Assembly (NCBI RefSeq): GCF_002775205.1
Contig: NC_036443.1
Location: 31,536,217 to 31,600,216, forward strand
DNA length: 64,000 bases
Direction: 5' to 3'
Source: Xiphophorus maculatus
Lineage: Eukaryota; Chordata; Actinopteri; Cyprinodontiformes; Poeciliidae
In this document: positions 23,693 through 40,037 of the stretch, one piece after another
How the letters are laid out: each line of letters starts with the position of its first letter
Numbering within the stretch: position 1 is the first letter of the stretch
The notes under the pieces: model-generated
Databases searched by the model: none
What the model saw: only the letters and a program-made list of their open reading frames with translations
Told to the model about the DNA's origin: nothing
Position numbers and translations under genes: made by a program

Positions 23693-26600
23693 ATGTCTAA
23701 GGTCATAACTGTGGCATCACTGAATGTCAATGGATTAAATAATATCAAAAAGAGAGACAAGGTCCTAAATAAATTTAGAAAAGAAAAAGTACAAGTTATT
23801 CTCTTACAGGAGACACACCTAACAAAAAAGGGCATGAAAAGTACAAAAAATTAGGGTATAGAAACTCATTTTCCTCCTCATTTGGAGAAAAGCATAAGCG
23901 AGGAGTTATGACATTGATTTCAAATAGTGTAAAGTTTGAATTGTTGGAGGAAATTGGGGATAAAGAAGGAAGATAAAGAAATGATAAAGTGCAAATTGGA
24001 AAACCAGTTAACCACACTACTCAATGTATACGCCCCTCCAGAAAGTGACAAAGTACTTTTTAAGAAAATATTTGTTCTCATTAACTTGGAAGCAGAGGGA
24101 ATATTGATATGTAGCGGGGACTTTAATGCGGTGTTAAATTATAGGATGGATACTACAAGCAAGAAAAATAGTAAAAAACAAATCAGTAGGTACATGAACA
24201 CCATGATGTCAGAAATGGCAATTGTACATGTGTGGAGAGAATTTCACCCCTTAGATCAAGACTATACTCATTACTCAATACCACATGGTATTTATTCCAG
24301 AATTGATTATATACTAATGAACAAGAGAGAACTACACAGAGTGAAAGAGGATTGGAGTTTCAGACGTTTCCGATCATAACGCAATCTATCTTAAGATCCA
24401 TCTGGACAGCAAAATGAACAATACTCTATGGAGATTAAATGAAGGCATATTAAATAACAAGGGTCTAGTTGGTGAAGTAAGAGAGGAGATAATCCGTTAT
24501 AGAGAGGAAAATGATAACGGTGAAGTGGACCCAGTAATTCTTTGGGATGCCCTGAAGGCGGTAATACGGGGGAAAATGATTTCTTACACAGCATTTATGA
24601 AAAAAGCAAGACTAGAAACATACAATAAACAAATAAGGAAGCTAAGAGATTTAGAACAACATAAACAAACAAATGACCCAGATGTATTTAAGCTGATTAA
24701 AGAAACCAGGAAAGAAATGGATGAGAGTTTATGGCAGGAGGTAGAAAAGAAGGCTAGATTTACTAAACAAATGTACTATGAGGGGGGACCGAAAGCTACA
24801 AAATATTTGGCTAGGCGCGTTAAGAAACAACAAACATTAGGTAGCATACATAAAATAAGAGATCCACTATCCAATACAATCTTATATGAACAAGAAGAAA
24901 TACAAAGAACATTTGAGCGATACTACAAAACTCTATATGCACGGCCACCATCGGCAGGGGAAGAGGAGGTGAGTAATTTTCTGGAAAAATTGGATTTACC
25001 AGCAATAGGCACAAAACAAAATGCGACATTGATTTCTCAAATTACAGAGGAAGAGATTACAAAGGCGATTGGCAGGACCAAAATAGGAAAGTCACCAGGG
25101 TCAGATGGTTTAGGGGCTTCTTTTTATAAAACCTTCAAAGAAGAATTAACACCACTGTTATATGACTCGTTTAATTATAGTCTCAGGACTGGCAAGATGC
25201 CTCCTTCTTGGAAAGAAGCCATTATTTCTGTAATCTCAAAGGAAGGTAAAGATCAAGAATACTGCCACAACTACAGACCGATATCGGTGCTAAATGTAGA
25301 CTATAAACTGTTTTCCTCTATCATAGCTAAAAGAATGGAAAATTTAATGCAGGATTTAATTGATGAGGACCAAACTGGCTTTATAAAGGAAAGACAAACA
25401 CAAGACAATATAAGGAGAACTCTTCATATCATAGACCATCTGCAAAGAAGAGAGGAGGGGGCAGTTCTGATAAGTATAGATGCAGAAAAAGCCTTCGACA
25501 GTGTTGATTGGAACTTTTTGTATAAGGTCTTAGAAAAATTTGGATTTAATGAGACATTTGTAAATTGTATTAAATCAATTTATCAAGAGCCAACTGCAAG
25601 GATTAAAATAAATGGCAACCTGTCAGGAAGTCTTACTCTGGAGAGAGGAACAAGGCAGGGATGCTGCCTCTCACCGAGTCTTTTTGCACTGTTTATAGAG
25701 CCACTAGCTCAGTTGATTAGGCAGGAAGAGGAAATGAAAGGAGTGGAAATAGGAGGGGAAGAACATAAAATAGGGCTGTTTGCAGATGACATTTTGATTT
25801 ATCTAAAAAACCCAAATGAAATGTTTTTAAAAACAGTAAGTTTGCTTGAGGAGTTTGGGAAATTCTCTGGATACAAAATTAATGTGGAAAAAACACAGAT
25901 CCTAACAATAAATTACTCCCTGCAGCAGAAAATAAGGGATACCTACAAACTTAAGTGGAATGAAAAGTCTATAAAATACTTGGGGGTGAACATAACCAAA
26001 ACAATTGACAAACTCTATGATGCAAATTATTAAGAAATAAACCACAATATTAAGAAAGACCTGGGGCGATGGATGGACATTGGCTTGGATCTCAGCTCTA
26101 GAGTGGAGAGAATTAAAATAAATATTTTACCACGACTGTTATACCTGTTTCAGTCCCTGCCACTGATTATCCCCCAAAAACAATTTGTAGAATGGGACAG
26201 ATGGATTTCAAGGTTTATATGGAACGGGAAGAAACCTAGGGTCAGATATAAAACACTTCAGCTCCCAAAGGATAAAGGAGGCCTGGGTTTACCAGCCCTA
26301 AAAGAATATTTCTGGGCCGCACAAATTAGACCTCTGGTATGTTGGTGCAATGATGACTATGTTTCAAAATGGAAAAATCTGGAAATAAGTAGAAATACAT
26401 AGAAGTTAAAAATTTAATAGCACATAAAATACTCTTAGGAAAACTAAGCAATAAGCTAGATTCAATAACTAAAACTACGATTGAAATATGGAACACAGTA
26501 ATTGATAAATACAATTTAGAGAAAGAAACAAGGAGTTTGAGCTGGTTTGCTTGGGATCCGAGGTTTAAACCAGGTATTTATGATACAGGTTTTAAACAAT

Positions 26601-27463
26601 GGGCAGATAAAGGAGCCACAGCAATGTGTAAATTAACTGAAAAGGGCAATCTGCTGAGCTTTAATAGCTTAAAGGGAAAATATGAGCTGGAGGATCAAGA
26701 CCAGTATAGATACCTGCAAATAAAAGATTATTATGAGAAAGAGATAAAAACCAACGTAAGTGAAATAATAGAGATATTTCATAAGGCCTATGAGGGGAAT
26801 AAATTGCGGGTTATTTCAGCACTATACCAGGGACTGATGGCAGGCAGGAAGACATCTACTATGTACATTAAAGAAAAATGGGAGGACGAATTGAAGGAGC
26901 ATATAAGCGAGGAGGGATGGTTTAAAATTTGTAAGATGCAGTGCACGGCCACCTGCTCCCGTGTGTGGAGGGAATTTAATTGGAAAAACATGATTAGATT
27001 TTTTATAACACCAAAGATCAGGTCCAGGATGGTATCCAGTTCACAACCATGCTGGAGACTCTGTGGCCAGACTGATGTAGGCCACACACACATATTCTGG
27101 TCTTGTCCAAAGCTAACCACATACTGGCATAATGTTAGCCTTATCCTGAAAAACATATTGGGATATGGAATACCCAGATCATGTAAAACACTCTACCTGG
27201 GATGCCTCACACACGATGTAATTCAAAAGGATGATGAATATCTGTTAAAAATATTACTTTCTGCATCAAGGAAAACCATCACAAAATTATGGTATAGACA
27301 AGACCCTCCTGCAGTGGAGCAGTGGCTGAACATTGTGGAAGAGATTTTCATAATGGAGAAAATCACATATAGACTAAGATTGCAGGAGGACAAGTTTGTT
27401 GTTAAATGGGAAAAATGGAGCGACTACAGACGCAAGGAGAATGCCATTGTTGTATCCAGCTAA
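23693..27463 (+). pseudogene. L1 ORF2 (endonuclease and reverse transcriptase)
   Basis: Starts M-S-K-V-I-T-V-A-S-L-N-V-N-G-L. The endonuclease motifs run through L-L-Q-E-T-H-L (about 23800), G-D-F-N-A-V-L-N (24118-24141) and S-R-I-D-Y-I-L (24297-24317), to D-H-N-A-I-Y-L (24374-24394). The RT lies mainly in the open frame 24414-26033: P-G-S-D-G-L-G, D-A-E-K-A-F-D-S-V, G-T-R-Q-G-C-C-L-S-P and the catalytic F-A-D-D-I-L-I-Y (about 25780). The C-terminal part continues at 26073-26402 and 26537-27463, with a Cys-rich motif (C-W-R-L-C-G-Q...H-I-F-W-S-C) near 27050-27105. Breaks are near 23850, 23965, 24365, 26031 and 26400. Confidence 0.88.
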
Positions 27464-27574
27464 ATATGGACACGGCTGTCCAACATTGTATATGAAGTTG
27501 AATGTATTGATACCTCTCCACTGTATGTGTTCAGAAATGTTCAATAAAAAATAAGTATTAAAAAAAAAAACAAG

Positions 27575-27890
27575 TGTAGCAGCTCCCCAGCAGTTGAATT
27601 AACCAGCCAGTCTCGACAGGTGAATTTAGCGTTTTATTTTTTTTCGGGTGATTCAGAATCACCACAGTCACCGTGAAAACTAAAACATATACAAATATTA
27701 AAATACAAACATAAACTTACAATACAAACAACAGATCAAAACGTACCTCGCTGCTTTCACTGGGGAACACTAAGTGTTGATTTCTTCATGCTACTCAGCT
27801 TGACAGTTCAACTCATTGACTGACACGACGATTCTACCAGCTTTTAAAGGGCCTGCCCTCATTAGTTACGGCAGCCCAGGAGGTACAACA
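27575..27890 (-). mobile_element. Solo LTR fossil at the poly(A) tail of the L1
   Basis: 316 bp bounded by TGTAGCAGCT and GGTACAACA, with near-matching flanks ACAAG (27570-27574) and ACAAA (27891-27895). The minus strand shows a TTTAAAA box and an AATAAA in LTR order. Family not identified. Confidence 0.6.
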
Positions 27891-28180
27891 ACAAAAAAAA
27901 CAAAACATTACAAAGTGTAAATACCATCAAACAAAACAAAAACAAAAAAACCAACAAAAATGCTAATCAAAACAGACAAACATCCATAAACAATCTGCAT
28001 CATACTTAATTTAGAAAATTCTTAATTTACTTTAGTCTACCATCTGTTACAACAATAAATAAGTTAAAACCAAACACACAAATAAATACAATAATAAAAG
28101 GAAGAGATATTTTCCACTGTTCAGTAACAGCCAAGTCACAAAGACTACGGCTCTGTCTGAGCCAACAGGCCGAGAAGCGC

Positions 28181-28468
28181 CTTCACCAAGATGTACGGGT
28201 TGTTTATTAAAATAAAATATTTTCATTTTTATTTTCACTAGAGCCGCTCCATATAGACGGCCGTGGCCACAGGTCCTGCCACCGAGTGTAAGTCTTTAAA
28301 CTGAACATTTTTGTAGTAAAAACACATCTGACTGTACGGAGGTTAAAAAGGATAAAACACTCTGAGCTAAAACTCACGACTTCACACTTCTAACATTGAT
28401 GGTTGGGAAGGTGAGAGTCATGAGTATGATGGCTAAAAACAGGTAAAACATTTTAAAGGATTAAACCA
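28181..28468 (-). mobile_element. Tx1-clade LINE ORF2 remnant (copy A, upstream half)
   Basis: Nearly identical to 20700-20970 of copy B and encodes the start of the endonuclease domain (F-L-L-Q). It ends at the CTTCACCAAGAT duplication. With 15787-16274 it forms the older copy into which copy B inserted. Confidence 0.78.
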
Positions 28469-28550
28469 TCATGGCTTCGCCTTCTCTCATGACCACTTTC
28501 CTCTCACAAATAAAGGCCTGCAGAGCCAAAACACCTTTAACCCCTTAAAC

Positions 28551-29662
28551 CTTCCTGGTTTCCTATTTGCATGTTTCTCTCACTTCAGTGTTTCAGAACA
28601 TCAAACCCATTGAAATATGAGCCAAACACAAAATCCAGTTTTTACATGAAGGTGTTGCTCATAAAGGGAGAAAATATCCTCCTCCATGAAGACATGGTTA
28701 GCTGAGGTTTATCACACCTTTGTCTCAAACACACCTGTTCTCAGTCAAGGTGTCACTTCAACAGGACCTGCCTGGCAAACTGAAATACTCCAAAATGTCC
28801 TCGGAGCTGGACATCCTGCAGAGATCCGCAGGAAGTCATTTATTCGGAACAGCAATGCAGAACCATTTCCGAAGCTTCCCAGGAGGCCGGCCGACAAAAA
28901 TTACTCCAAGAGTCCAGCGACGACTCACCCAAGAGGTCACGACCCCACAACATCATCCAAAGGTCTGCAGGCCTCCCTGACCTCATGGAAGTCAGAGGTG
29001 ATGCTCCAGAGACTGGGGCAGGGTAAAGACTGCCTGCATGGCAGAGTCCAAGACCAAAACCACCACCGAGCAAAATCAACGTTAAAGCTCGTCTCAGTTT
29101 TTCCTGAACGCATCATTAGGATCCTGAGATCTCATCAGTCCACAGGGTGAACTCTCTAGATGGTCTGCGACCATAGCAACAGCAGAGCACGGTGGTGGCA
29201 GTGTGATGGTCTGGGGCTGTTTAGCTGCTTCAGGGCCTGGAAGACCTGATGTGATGAATAAAACCAGGAAACATCCTGCAGGAGAGCCACCGGCTGCAGG
29301 GCAGCGATCAAAAACACACCAGAAATGAAGACTTTGTAGTGGCCTAGTTAAAGTCCTGATGCCGTGGCGTGACTTTATGAAATCACCTTCCATCATGGTT
29401 GGACTATCAAGATTCTTCATACATTCCTCCAAAGCTGGAAAAGATTGACTGAAAGTTATTAAAATGGTTGACTGTTGAAACAACCAGTCTGAGGTTTAGA
29501 TTGTGACTTTTTCAAACTCGCCCACGTAGGTTTGAGTTTCACAATCACATTCAGCTAAAAACTACATTTTGTGTTTCTTGTATTTGGCTCATATTTAAAT
29601 TGTTTTGATGCTCTGAAGCACTGAAGTGAGACAAACAAGCAGCAAAATGAGAACAGGAAGAC
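28551..29662 (+). mobile_element. Tc1-like DNA transposon, decayed
   Basis: About 85-bp terminal inverted repeats (TCTCACTTCAGTG and A-T-A-T-G-A-G-C-C-A-A-A centres at 28575-28630 and the complement at 29585-29640). Between them, transposase pieces on the plus strand: the second helix-turn-helix (T-P-R-V-Q-R-R-L-T-Q-E-V, about 28900) and the catalytic-domain signature G-G-G-S-V-M-V-W-G-C-F near 29190-29220. Several frame breaks; non-functional. Confidence 0.82.
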
Positions 29663-30350
29663 AGCAAACACTTTTCCACACCCCTGTGGATGGATTTACA
29701 GCTGCTGAAATGTCGAGACAAATTCTCTGAAATTAATCATCTATGTTCAGATTAATGTTCTTTACATTTGATTTTTATATGTGTAACTGGAGGCCTGCCT
29801 GTGCCTCTCAACAATATTAAACATGGTAAGAATATTCTCTTCTGTTACTTTACCTGTAAATTAAGCCTAAACTAAGCAGTTTAGTTTGAGCTGAACACGC
29901 CCTTTATGTCCACTAGAGGGCGATGTAGGCTCAGTGTAGAGTCAAAAACCGGGAAATGCTTCATTAGTTTTAACCCTACAGTTGCATACAGTGTAATTAA
30001 CTGTAAATCCGGTGACTTTCCTCATAACACGTAACAGACACGTTCATATTCAAAGCTCCAAGTAAGGATAAAACTTTTCTAAACGTGTTTTAACCTCCAG
30101 GCTTCCTATTGGAGCTCAGTGAGTCACGTGACCAGAAATGAACAAATGGGTTTCTTTTTCACAGAAGGTTTTAGACTAATTTGGCTCATTTATCTTTATT
30201 TTCCGATGCACAAACAACATAAAAGATTCGCAAACTAGATTTTCTACTTACCGTGTTTGATTTTTGAGTGATAAAATGTTAAATTTTCCGAACCGGGAGT
30301 CAAAACGGGACGGTCGAGGTTGAAATGGTTTTCCTTTCCTAGCGCCTGGC
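29663..30350. other. Spacer upstream of the U2 gene
   Basis: No coding exon. TTACCGTGTTTGATTTTTGAG-like sequence at about 30248-30268 resembles a vertebrate snRNA proximal sequence element, but it lies about 100 nt upstream of the U2 start, further than the usual 50-60. Confidence 0.4.
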
Positions 30351-30540
30351 ATCGCTTCTCGGCCTTTTGGCTAAGATCAAGTGTAGTATCTGTTCTTATC
30401 AGTTTAATATCTGATACGTCCCCTACCCGGGGACCATATATTAAATTGATTTTTGGAGCAGGGAGATGGAATAGGGGCTTGCTCCGTCCACTCCACGCAT
30501 CGACCTGGTACTGCAGTACCTCCAGGACCGGTGCACTCCC
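30351..30540 (+). ncRNA. U2 spliceosomal snRNA
   Basis: About 190 nt, colinear with vertebrate U2 throughout. It begins ATCGCTTCTCGGCCTTTTGG and has the branch-point recognition GTAGTA (about 30384-30389). Stem II is GTCCCC/GGGGAC, where the human form I remember is GTCCTC/GAGGAC; paired changes keep the helix. The Sm-site region is GATTTTTGGAG (about 30448), and the 3' loops III/IV end GGTGCACTCCC. U2 pairs with the intron branch point in the major spliceosome. Full length and covarying stems argue for a working gene or a recent copy, not an old pseudogene. I see no clear 3' box. Confidence 0.93.
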
Positions 30541-32519
30541 TCAGGCTGTTATATGGAAAATAATCAGTGGATTAGGAGGTGATGCATTTCTGACTACATT
30601 TTACTTTCTACATGTTTTCCGGATCACCACCATGTGCAGCTGCTTTATTGGCTGTTTTATATTAACCTTTAAAATGGCGGAGTTTAATAAGTATAGAAGT
30701 GCTTCTTCTGAGGAAAGGTTGGGTTTATTGATGCCTCTAAGGCAGGGGCGTCAAACTCCAGGCCTGCAAAAACCCTGGAATGAAACGGTTTGGTTTCCTG
30801 GATCAGTTCTCCGGAGCCTCAGTGACGTCATTATTCTGTTCAGGTTCTGCAGCAGAGTTACTGTGTATCATCTCTTTGTGATGAATAATTAATCTGTAAT
30901 TCTAAATATTAAATAATCTCACTAGAAGGCATTGTACCAAATAATTTCTTTACGTTTACTTCATCAACTCTTCAGTCATTTCTTTCTACTTGAGTAAAAA
31001 TACTGAAGCAAAGTTTCTCAGACTGAAAACTCTCCAGACCAACATGAATGTTCCTCAATAACCGACCAACACTGATAATAAATAAAATCTTTTAATGTCA
31101 GTTCTGTTTATATATCCAGATTACAGATAGATAAATACAACAACAACATCCACTTCCTGTTTTCATTCAAGTAAAACAAACACTTCAGTGCTTTCTGAGC
31201 CGTTGGAAGATTTCTAATTGAACAGCGTGGAAGTTCACTGGAAGAGAAATACCATCATGCAGGTCAGAATATTGCAGAGAACTTTGGCTTAAAACAACAA
31301 CGATAGTTTAAGTAGCAGGTCTGAACGCAGCACAACGTCCTTGGTGTGTGCAGACCGGCCGATCAGGGAGCTGCCCGAGTTACATTCAGCAGTCAGACGG
31401 AGAGAACGTGACTGGAACCAACCCCACTCCCACAGGTCAGAGGTCAACAGAAAGCTTCGTCCAACCTGCTCCTCTATGGAATGCTTTTATTTTGAAACAT
31501 CCACTGCTTTCTGCTTTCTGGCCTCATGACCCGACATGTTCAGTGAACAACTCGATATCGGTTAACGAGCTCTTCCTCTATTGCTAAACTCCACCCATTT
31601 ATTATTTCAGTATAAAAATATCGCTAACAGGTTTCTAAATCACCTGGGAAGCCCCGCCCACTGACCCCTGAACTCTACAGGATGGAATCAGGAAACGAAG
31701 AGCTTCTGCTCAGACGGCCGACACGATCAGATCGACTAACAGTCAAGATGCTGAAGAACCCAGAGAGACCGGCCAGGGAGAGCATGCTATCTGCCCCGTT
31801 ATCTGCCCCACCCCCAGCTATCTGCCCCACTGTGCAGCAACCTGCCCCACCCAAATCAATCTGCCCCGTTATCTGCCACCATCACATCAATCTTTACCGA
31901 CATGTATCTGGGGGAATCCAGCTGGTTTACTGTAAATTTCGTCTCTGAGTTTCATCATAACAGGAAGCAGCAGAGAACTTTCACAATAAGAGTCCAGATG
32001 GCTTCGTCCAGCAGAAATGGTATTAACCAGGAGAAGACGTGAAACGCACCTGGTCATGGTGGAAACAGGCCAGAAACTCGTTAGCAGTTAACGAGCTAAC
32101 GCTAACCAGTGGTAACGGGACCTGGACCTGTTACGCTGTCGGGTCATGTGACCTGTAACTGGAACCAGGTGACTGGTTCCTGGAATCATCTGTCAGGACG
32201 TTGGGACCCGTTCCACCTGCTGCAGTGTGACATCATCATGATGATGTCATAAGCTGGAGGTGATGCTCCTGGTCTACCATGTTTGGATTTTAAGTCTTGG
32301 AAGACGGAAGCTGATTGGTTTGTTTCTGAAACATGCTGCCCTCTGATTGGTCGGTACCTGTTGTGATTCATTATTGCATCGTCTGTAAACAAGTTTTCTT
32401 CACATTCCGGAAATCTGTAGTGTTTTCTTTGTTTCACATCAGTAGTCTCAGATCCTTCAAAGTAAAATGTCACTTCCTGTGGTCACTTCCCTTTCAGATG
32501 GCTCCGTCTCCTTCAGGTG
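30541..32519. other. Intergenic DNA between U2 and the cdk16 3' end
   Basis: No exon recognised. Around 30742-30790 is a stretch (GGGGCGTCAAACTCCAGGCC) like the end of a fish hAT-type element. 31787-31877 holds degenerate copies of ATCTGCCCC. Part of 31.6-32.5 kb may be cdk16 3' UTR; a minus-strand AATAAA lies at 31598-31603. Confidence 0.45.
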
Positions 32520-37248
<4,729 letters not shown>

Positions 37249-38581
37249 GAGGGGGGGTCCGGGCGGCAGGGGGGGGCGAGAAGCCGACGGGGGCGGAGCC
37301 GTCCACCTGGAGACACCTGGACAGGTAAACATATGGGTAAGCACCAAACCGCAGCTCTGCGACTATCTGGATCTGAATGAGATTTACTGATTGTCCTCGT
37401 ATAAACACCCGATGCTGATGTCACTTCCTGCTCCTTTCAGCCTCAGGTAGTTTCACCAAACAGCTTAATCCTGTTCCAGTACCAGTTACCATGGAGACCG
37501 ACTCTGTGATGTTAACCCATAGGCGTCCCCACCAATACCTCCTGCTTTTAATTTACGCGCGGACAGTAACTCAGCAGCTGCTGCAGGCTGGATTCAAAAC
37601 ATTAACAGTTAGTTCATGATTTTTAAAACTCCTTTGTGAAACATAAACGGCTCAGTGATTTACTGGATTGGACATCATGTTGTTGCTTTGCATTGATTCA
37701 GGAATATCGGTGGTCAGGAAAATTACACAATCAAGCAAAGAATCTGAAATAGGGACGCAAAGTTTTCTATTAATTGAAAACGGATAACAAGGTCCAAGGG
37801 AATCACTTCACAGGTCAGTGAAAAGCTTTAATTAACAATGTTTATGAGACAGTAGGTTAGCTATGCTAGCTTAGCTTTTATCAACATGTACTCTTGCTGC
37901 GCAGTTCGGAGTATTTTGGTTGAATTAACACAAAATAAGTCGAACTATTTTCTGACAGATAATCAGGAGTTCAGGTGTTGAAGTAGCTAATCAACCACCG
38001 CGAGTTCAGCCGATCACTTTGGTGTTTTTATGGACTGTTTTTTGAAATGTTTTGTGTTTTTTTTTTATGTTAGTTCCTGATGCACTTGTACATAATCTTT
38101 GCTCTGCACTCCCGGGGCTGCTGTTATTGGTTGCCATGGCAACGTGTCTACGTGTGATGTTAAGCTGACAGACTGTGAAAAATAATACAATCACCCGTTT
38201 TCTACATTTTCCTTGGACTAATTGCATGATTGAACGTGGCAATATTCAGAACAATCATCAAATAGAATGAAATATTTCATAAAGCATAAAGAGTCAAAGT
38301 TTGTTAAATTTTAAACCATGGCGCCTACAGAGACAATTAAGTAAAATTTAATTATTGGTCAATATAAAAGAGAAATTTACTTTTTTCTCTCTTGTATCTT
38401 TACAGAACTGACAGAAACCAAACTATTTATAGATTTATATTCAGAGAAAATATATATTTTACATGTCCAAACATCAGCATTTCAGCCTTAAGCCACATTT
38501 TATAGAATCCAGTGATATTGATGATCACTCTACTCACCAAATGCCCCAACCAGACCCAAAAAAAGGTTTTTGCGTCTTTAA

Positions 38582-38623
38582 TATTTGCTATGTTAAAGCA
38601 AATATACTTTAACATAGCAAATA
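38582..38623. repeat. Perfect 17-bp inverted repeat
   Basis: TATTTGCTATGTTAAAG at 38582-38598 and its exact complement at 38607-38623, with an 8-nt loop. No element was recognised around it. Confidence 0.85.
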
Positions 38624-38794
38624 CAGACTCATTCCATAAATTAGAATATGACTGAAAAGTTCATTTGTTACTAATTCCATCACCAAGTGAAAGACATTAA
38701 ATAGATTAATTAGATGTTTTAACATATTTATATTTTGTAGTAAAAGGTTATTCTCTAAATGTACTATTAATCTGACAAGCCTGATCAGGACGTA

Positions 38795-39185
38795 CAGTAC
38801 AGACCAAAAGTTTGGACACACCTTTTAATTCAATGAGTTTCCTTTATTTTCATGACTATTGACATTGTAGATTCACACTGAAGGCATCAAAACTATGAAT
38901 AACATGTGGAAATATGCACTAAACAAAAAAGTGTAAAACAACTAAAATACCTACCCCTTATATTCTAGTTTCTTCAAAGTAGCAACCTTTTGCTGTGATT
39001 ACTGCTTTGCACACACTCTGCATTTTCTTGATGAGCTTCAAGAGGTCGTCACCTGAAATGGTTTTCACTTCATAGGTCAACCTGCCCTGTCAGGTTAATA
39101 AGTGGGATTTATTGCCTTATAAATAGTCATGAAAATAAAGAAAACCCATTGAATTAGAAGGTGTCCAAACCTTTGGTCTGTACTG
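38795..39185. mobile_element. Tc1-family MITE, 391 bp
   Basis: Ends CAGTACAGACC and GGTCTGTACTG flanked by TA on both sides. The inverted termini run about 60 bp (A-A-T-A-G-T-C-A-T-G region on both arms). A short internal remnant carries no usable transposase. Confidence 0.85.
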
Positions 39186-39913
39186 TATGTACATTTACTG
39201 AAAAAGACTGTCTGGCATTCACATGCAACAAGTTTTGGCCTCATTCTTAGCACTGAAAAAGAAAAGATCTTCCAGTAACTGTGGTACATCAGCGCCCCCC
39301 ACCTCCACCTCCACCTCCTCCACCAACTTGCAACACAAAGTTACACCCTTGGGTTAACCTGATCCTTCCCGTCCAATCAGTCAGTAAGCCTGGCCCAGGT
39401 TTCCATGGTTACTCTGTGTGAAACACGGTCATGGACCTGTGATGCTGAGGTCAACATCTCAGCCAATAAATCAATAGCTTTCAAGATGACGTCATAGATG
39501 AGTGGGTGCCTCAGACTGCTTTCAGAAGGTCCCGAACCTGGCCGGACTCTGAGTGGACCGAGCCTGGTACCGGAAGCTTTGTGTGATCCAGTTTCAGTCA
39601 GGAATTAATGGAGAATTAATATTTTTTATAAATTATTCCTAAATGTTTTTATTTAACTCATTCATTATTAACGGATGTCGTTAGTGTTCTTGCTGCAGGT
39701 TAAACTTCTTCAGCTTGGAGCCCAGAACCGAACCGAACCAAACCCTGTTTCTGCTGCTCACAGCTAGCCTGCTAGCCCGGCTCCGTCTACCTCCTGAACA
39801 CCTGCAGCGGGCTTCGTGTTCTTCCTGCGCCCCGGCTCCGGTTCGGTAACGGCTACCGGGCCGGAGGGCCAGGGAACCGGTTCCGCTGCCTCCACCCTTG
39901 ACCCGGTACTTAC

Positions 39914-40037
39914 CGTCAGAGGCGGACCCGGTCCGGCCCGGGTTCTCCGTGGTTTGGTTCAGTCTGAAGGAGGTTCGGGTCGCTCCGTCTCCCAGTAATC
40001 CGCCGCCATGTTCCTACTCCACTGCGTCATGACGTCA
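39914..40037 (-). promoter_or_regulatory. cdk16: cdk16 promoter and non-coding first exon
   Basis: On the minus strand a consensus CRE, TGACGTCA (40037-40030), is followed by AACATGGCGGCGG (YY1-like) at about 40012-40000, and the exon ends at CTGACG|GTAAGTACC (39914). The ATG at 40009 opens a 16-codon upstream frame ending at TGA, so it is not the protein start. The region is CpG-rich. Confidence 0.65.

Larger units (their letters stand above)
21512..27570 (+). mobile_element. L1-clade LINE, near full length
   Basis: Inserted in plus orientation into the Tx1 ORF1 of copy B. ORF1 starts at 21537 and ORF2 at 23693. The 3' UTR has AATAAA at about 27542 and a poly(A) run ending near 27570. The middle of ORF1 is interrupted by a solo LTR (22201-22987). 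A few frame breaks remain in each ORF, so the copy is dead but fairly young compared with the surrounding Tx1 copies. Confidence 0.85.
16275..28180 (-). mobile_element. Tx1-clade LINE (copy B) with nested insertions
   Basis: The element lies on the minus strand between duplicated CTTCACCAAGAT target sites at 16263-16274 and 28181-28192. Its 3' end has an AATAAA and a short A-rich tail at 16275-16310. Its 5' end at 28180 starts GCGCTTCTCGGCCTGTTGGC. Between lie ORF2 (about 20960 to 16440), an ORF1 remnant (21511-20998), an L1 inserted in the opposite orientation (21512-27570), and solo LTRs at 17912-18690, 18948-19290, 22201-22987 and 27575-27890. The N-terminal half of ORF1 is not found on the far side of the L1, so sequence was lost there. 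Confidence 0.8.
37249..39913 (-). other. 5'-UTR and large 5' intron of cdk16
   Basis: No coding exon seen. Contents: the Tc1-type MITE and the hairpin listed separately, and AT-rich DNA. A GC-rich stretch at 39770-39913 belongs to the promoter-proximal intron. Confidence 0.6.

Noticed and set aside
30248-30268. U2 proximal sequence element
   Set aside because: The motif resembles a PSE, but its distance of about 100 nt is too large to be confident, so it is only noted in the spacer entry.
30320-30892. 190-codon frame across the U2 locus
   Set aside because: It reads through the U2 snRNA gene and shows no protein-like features.
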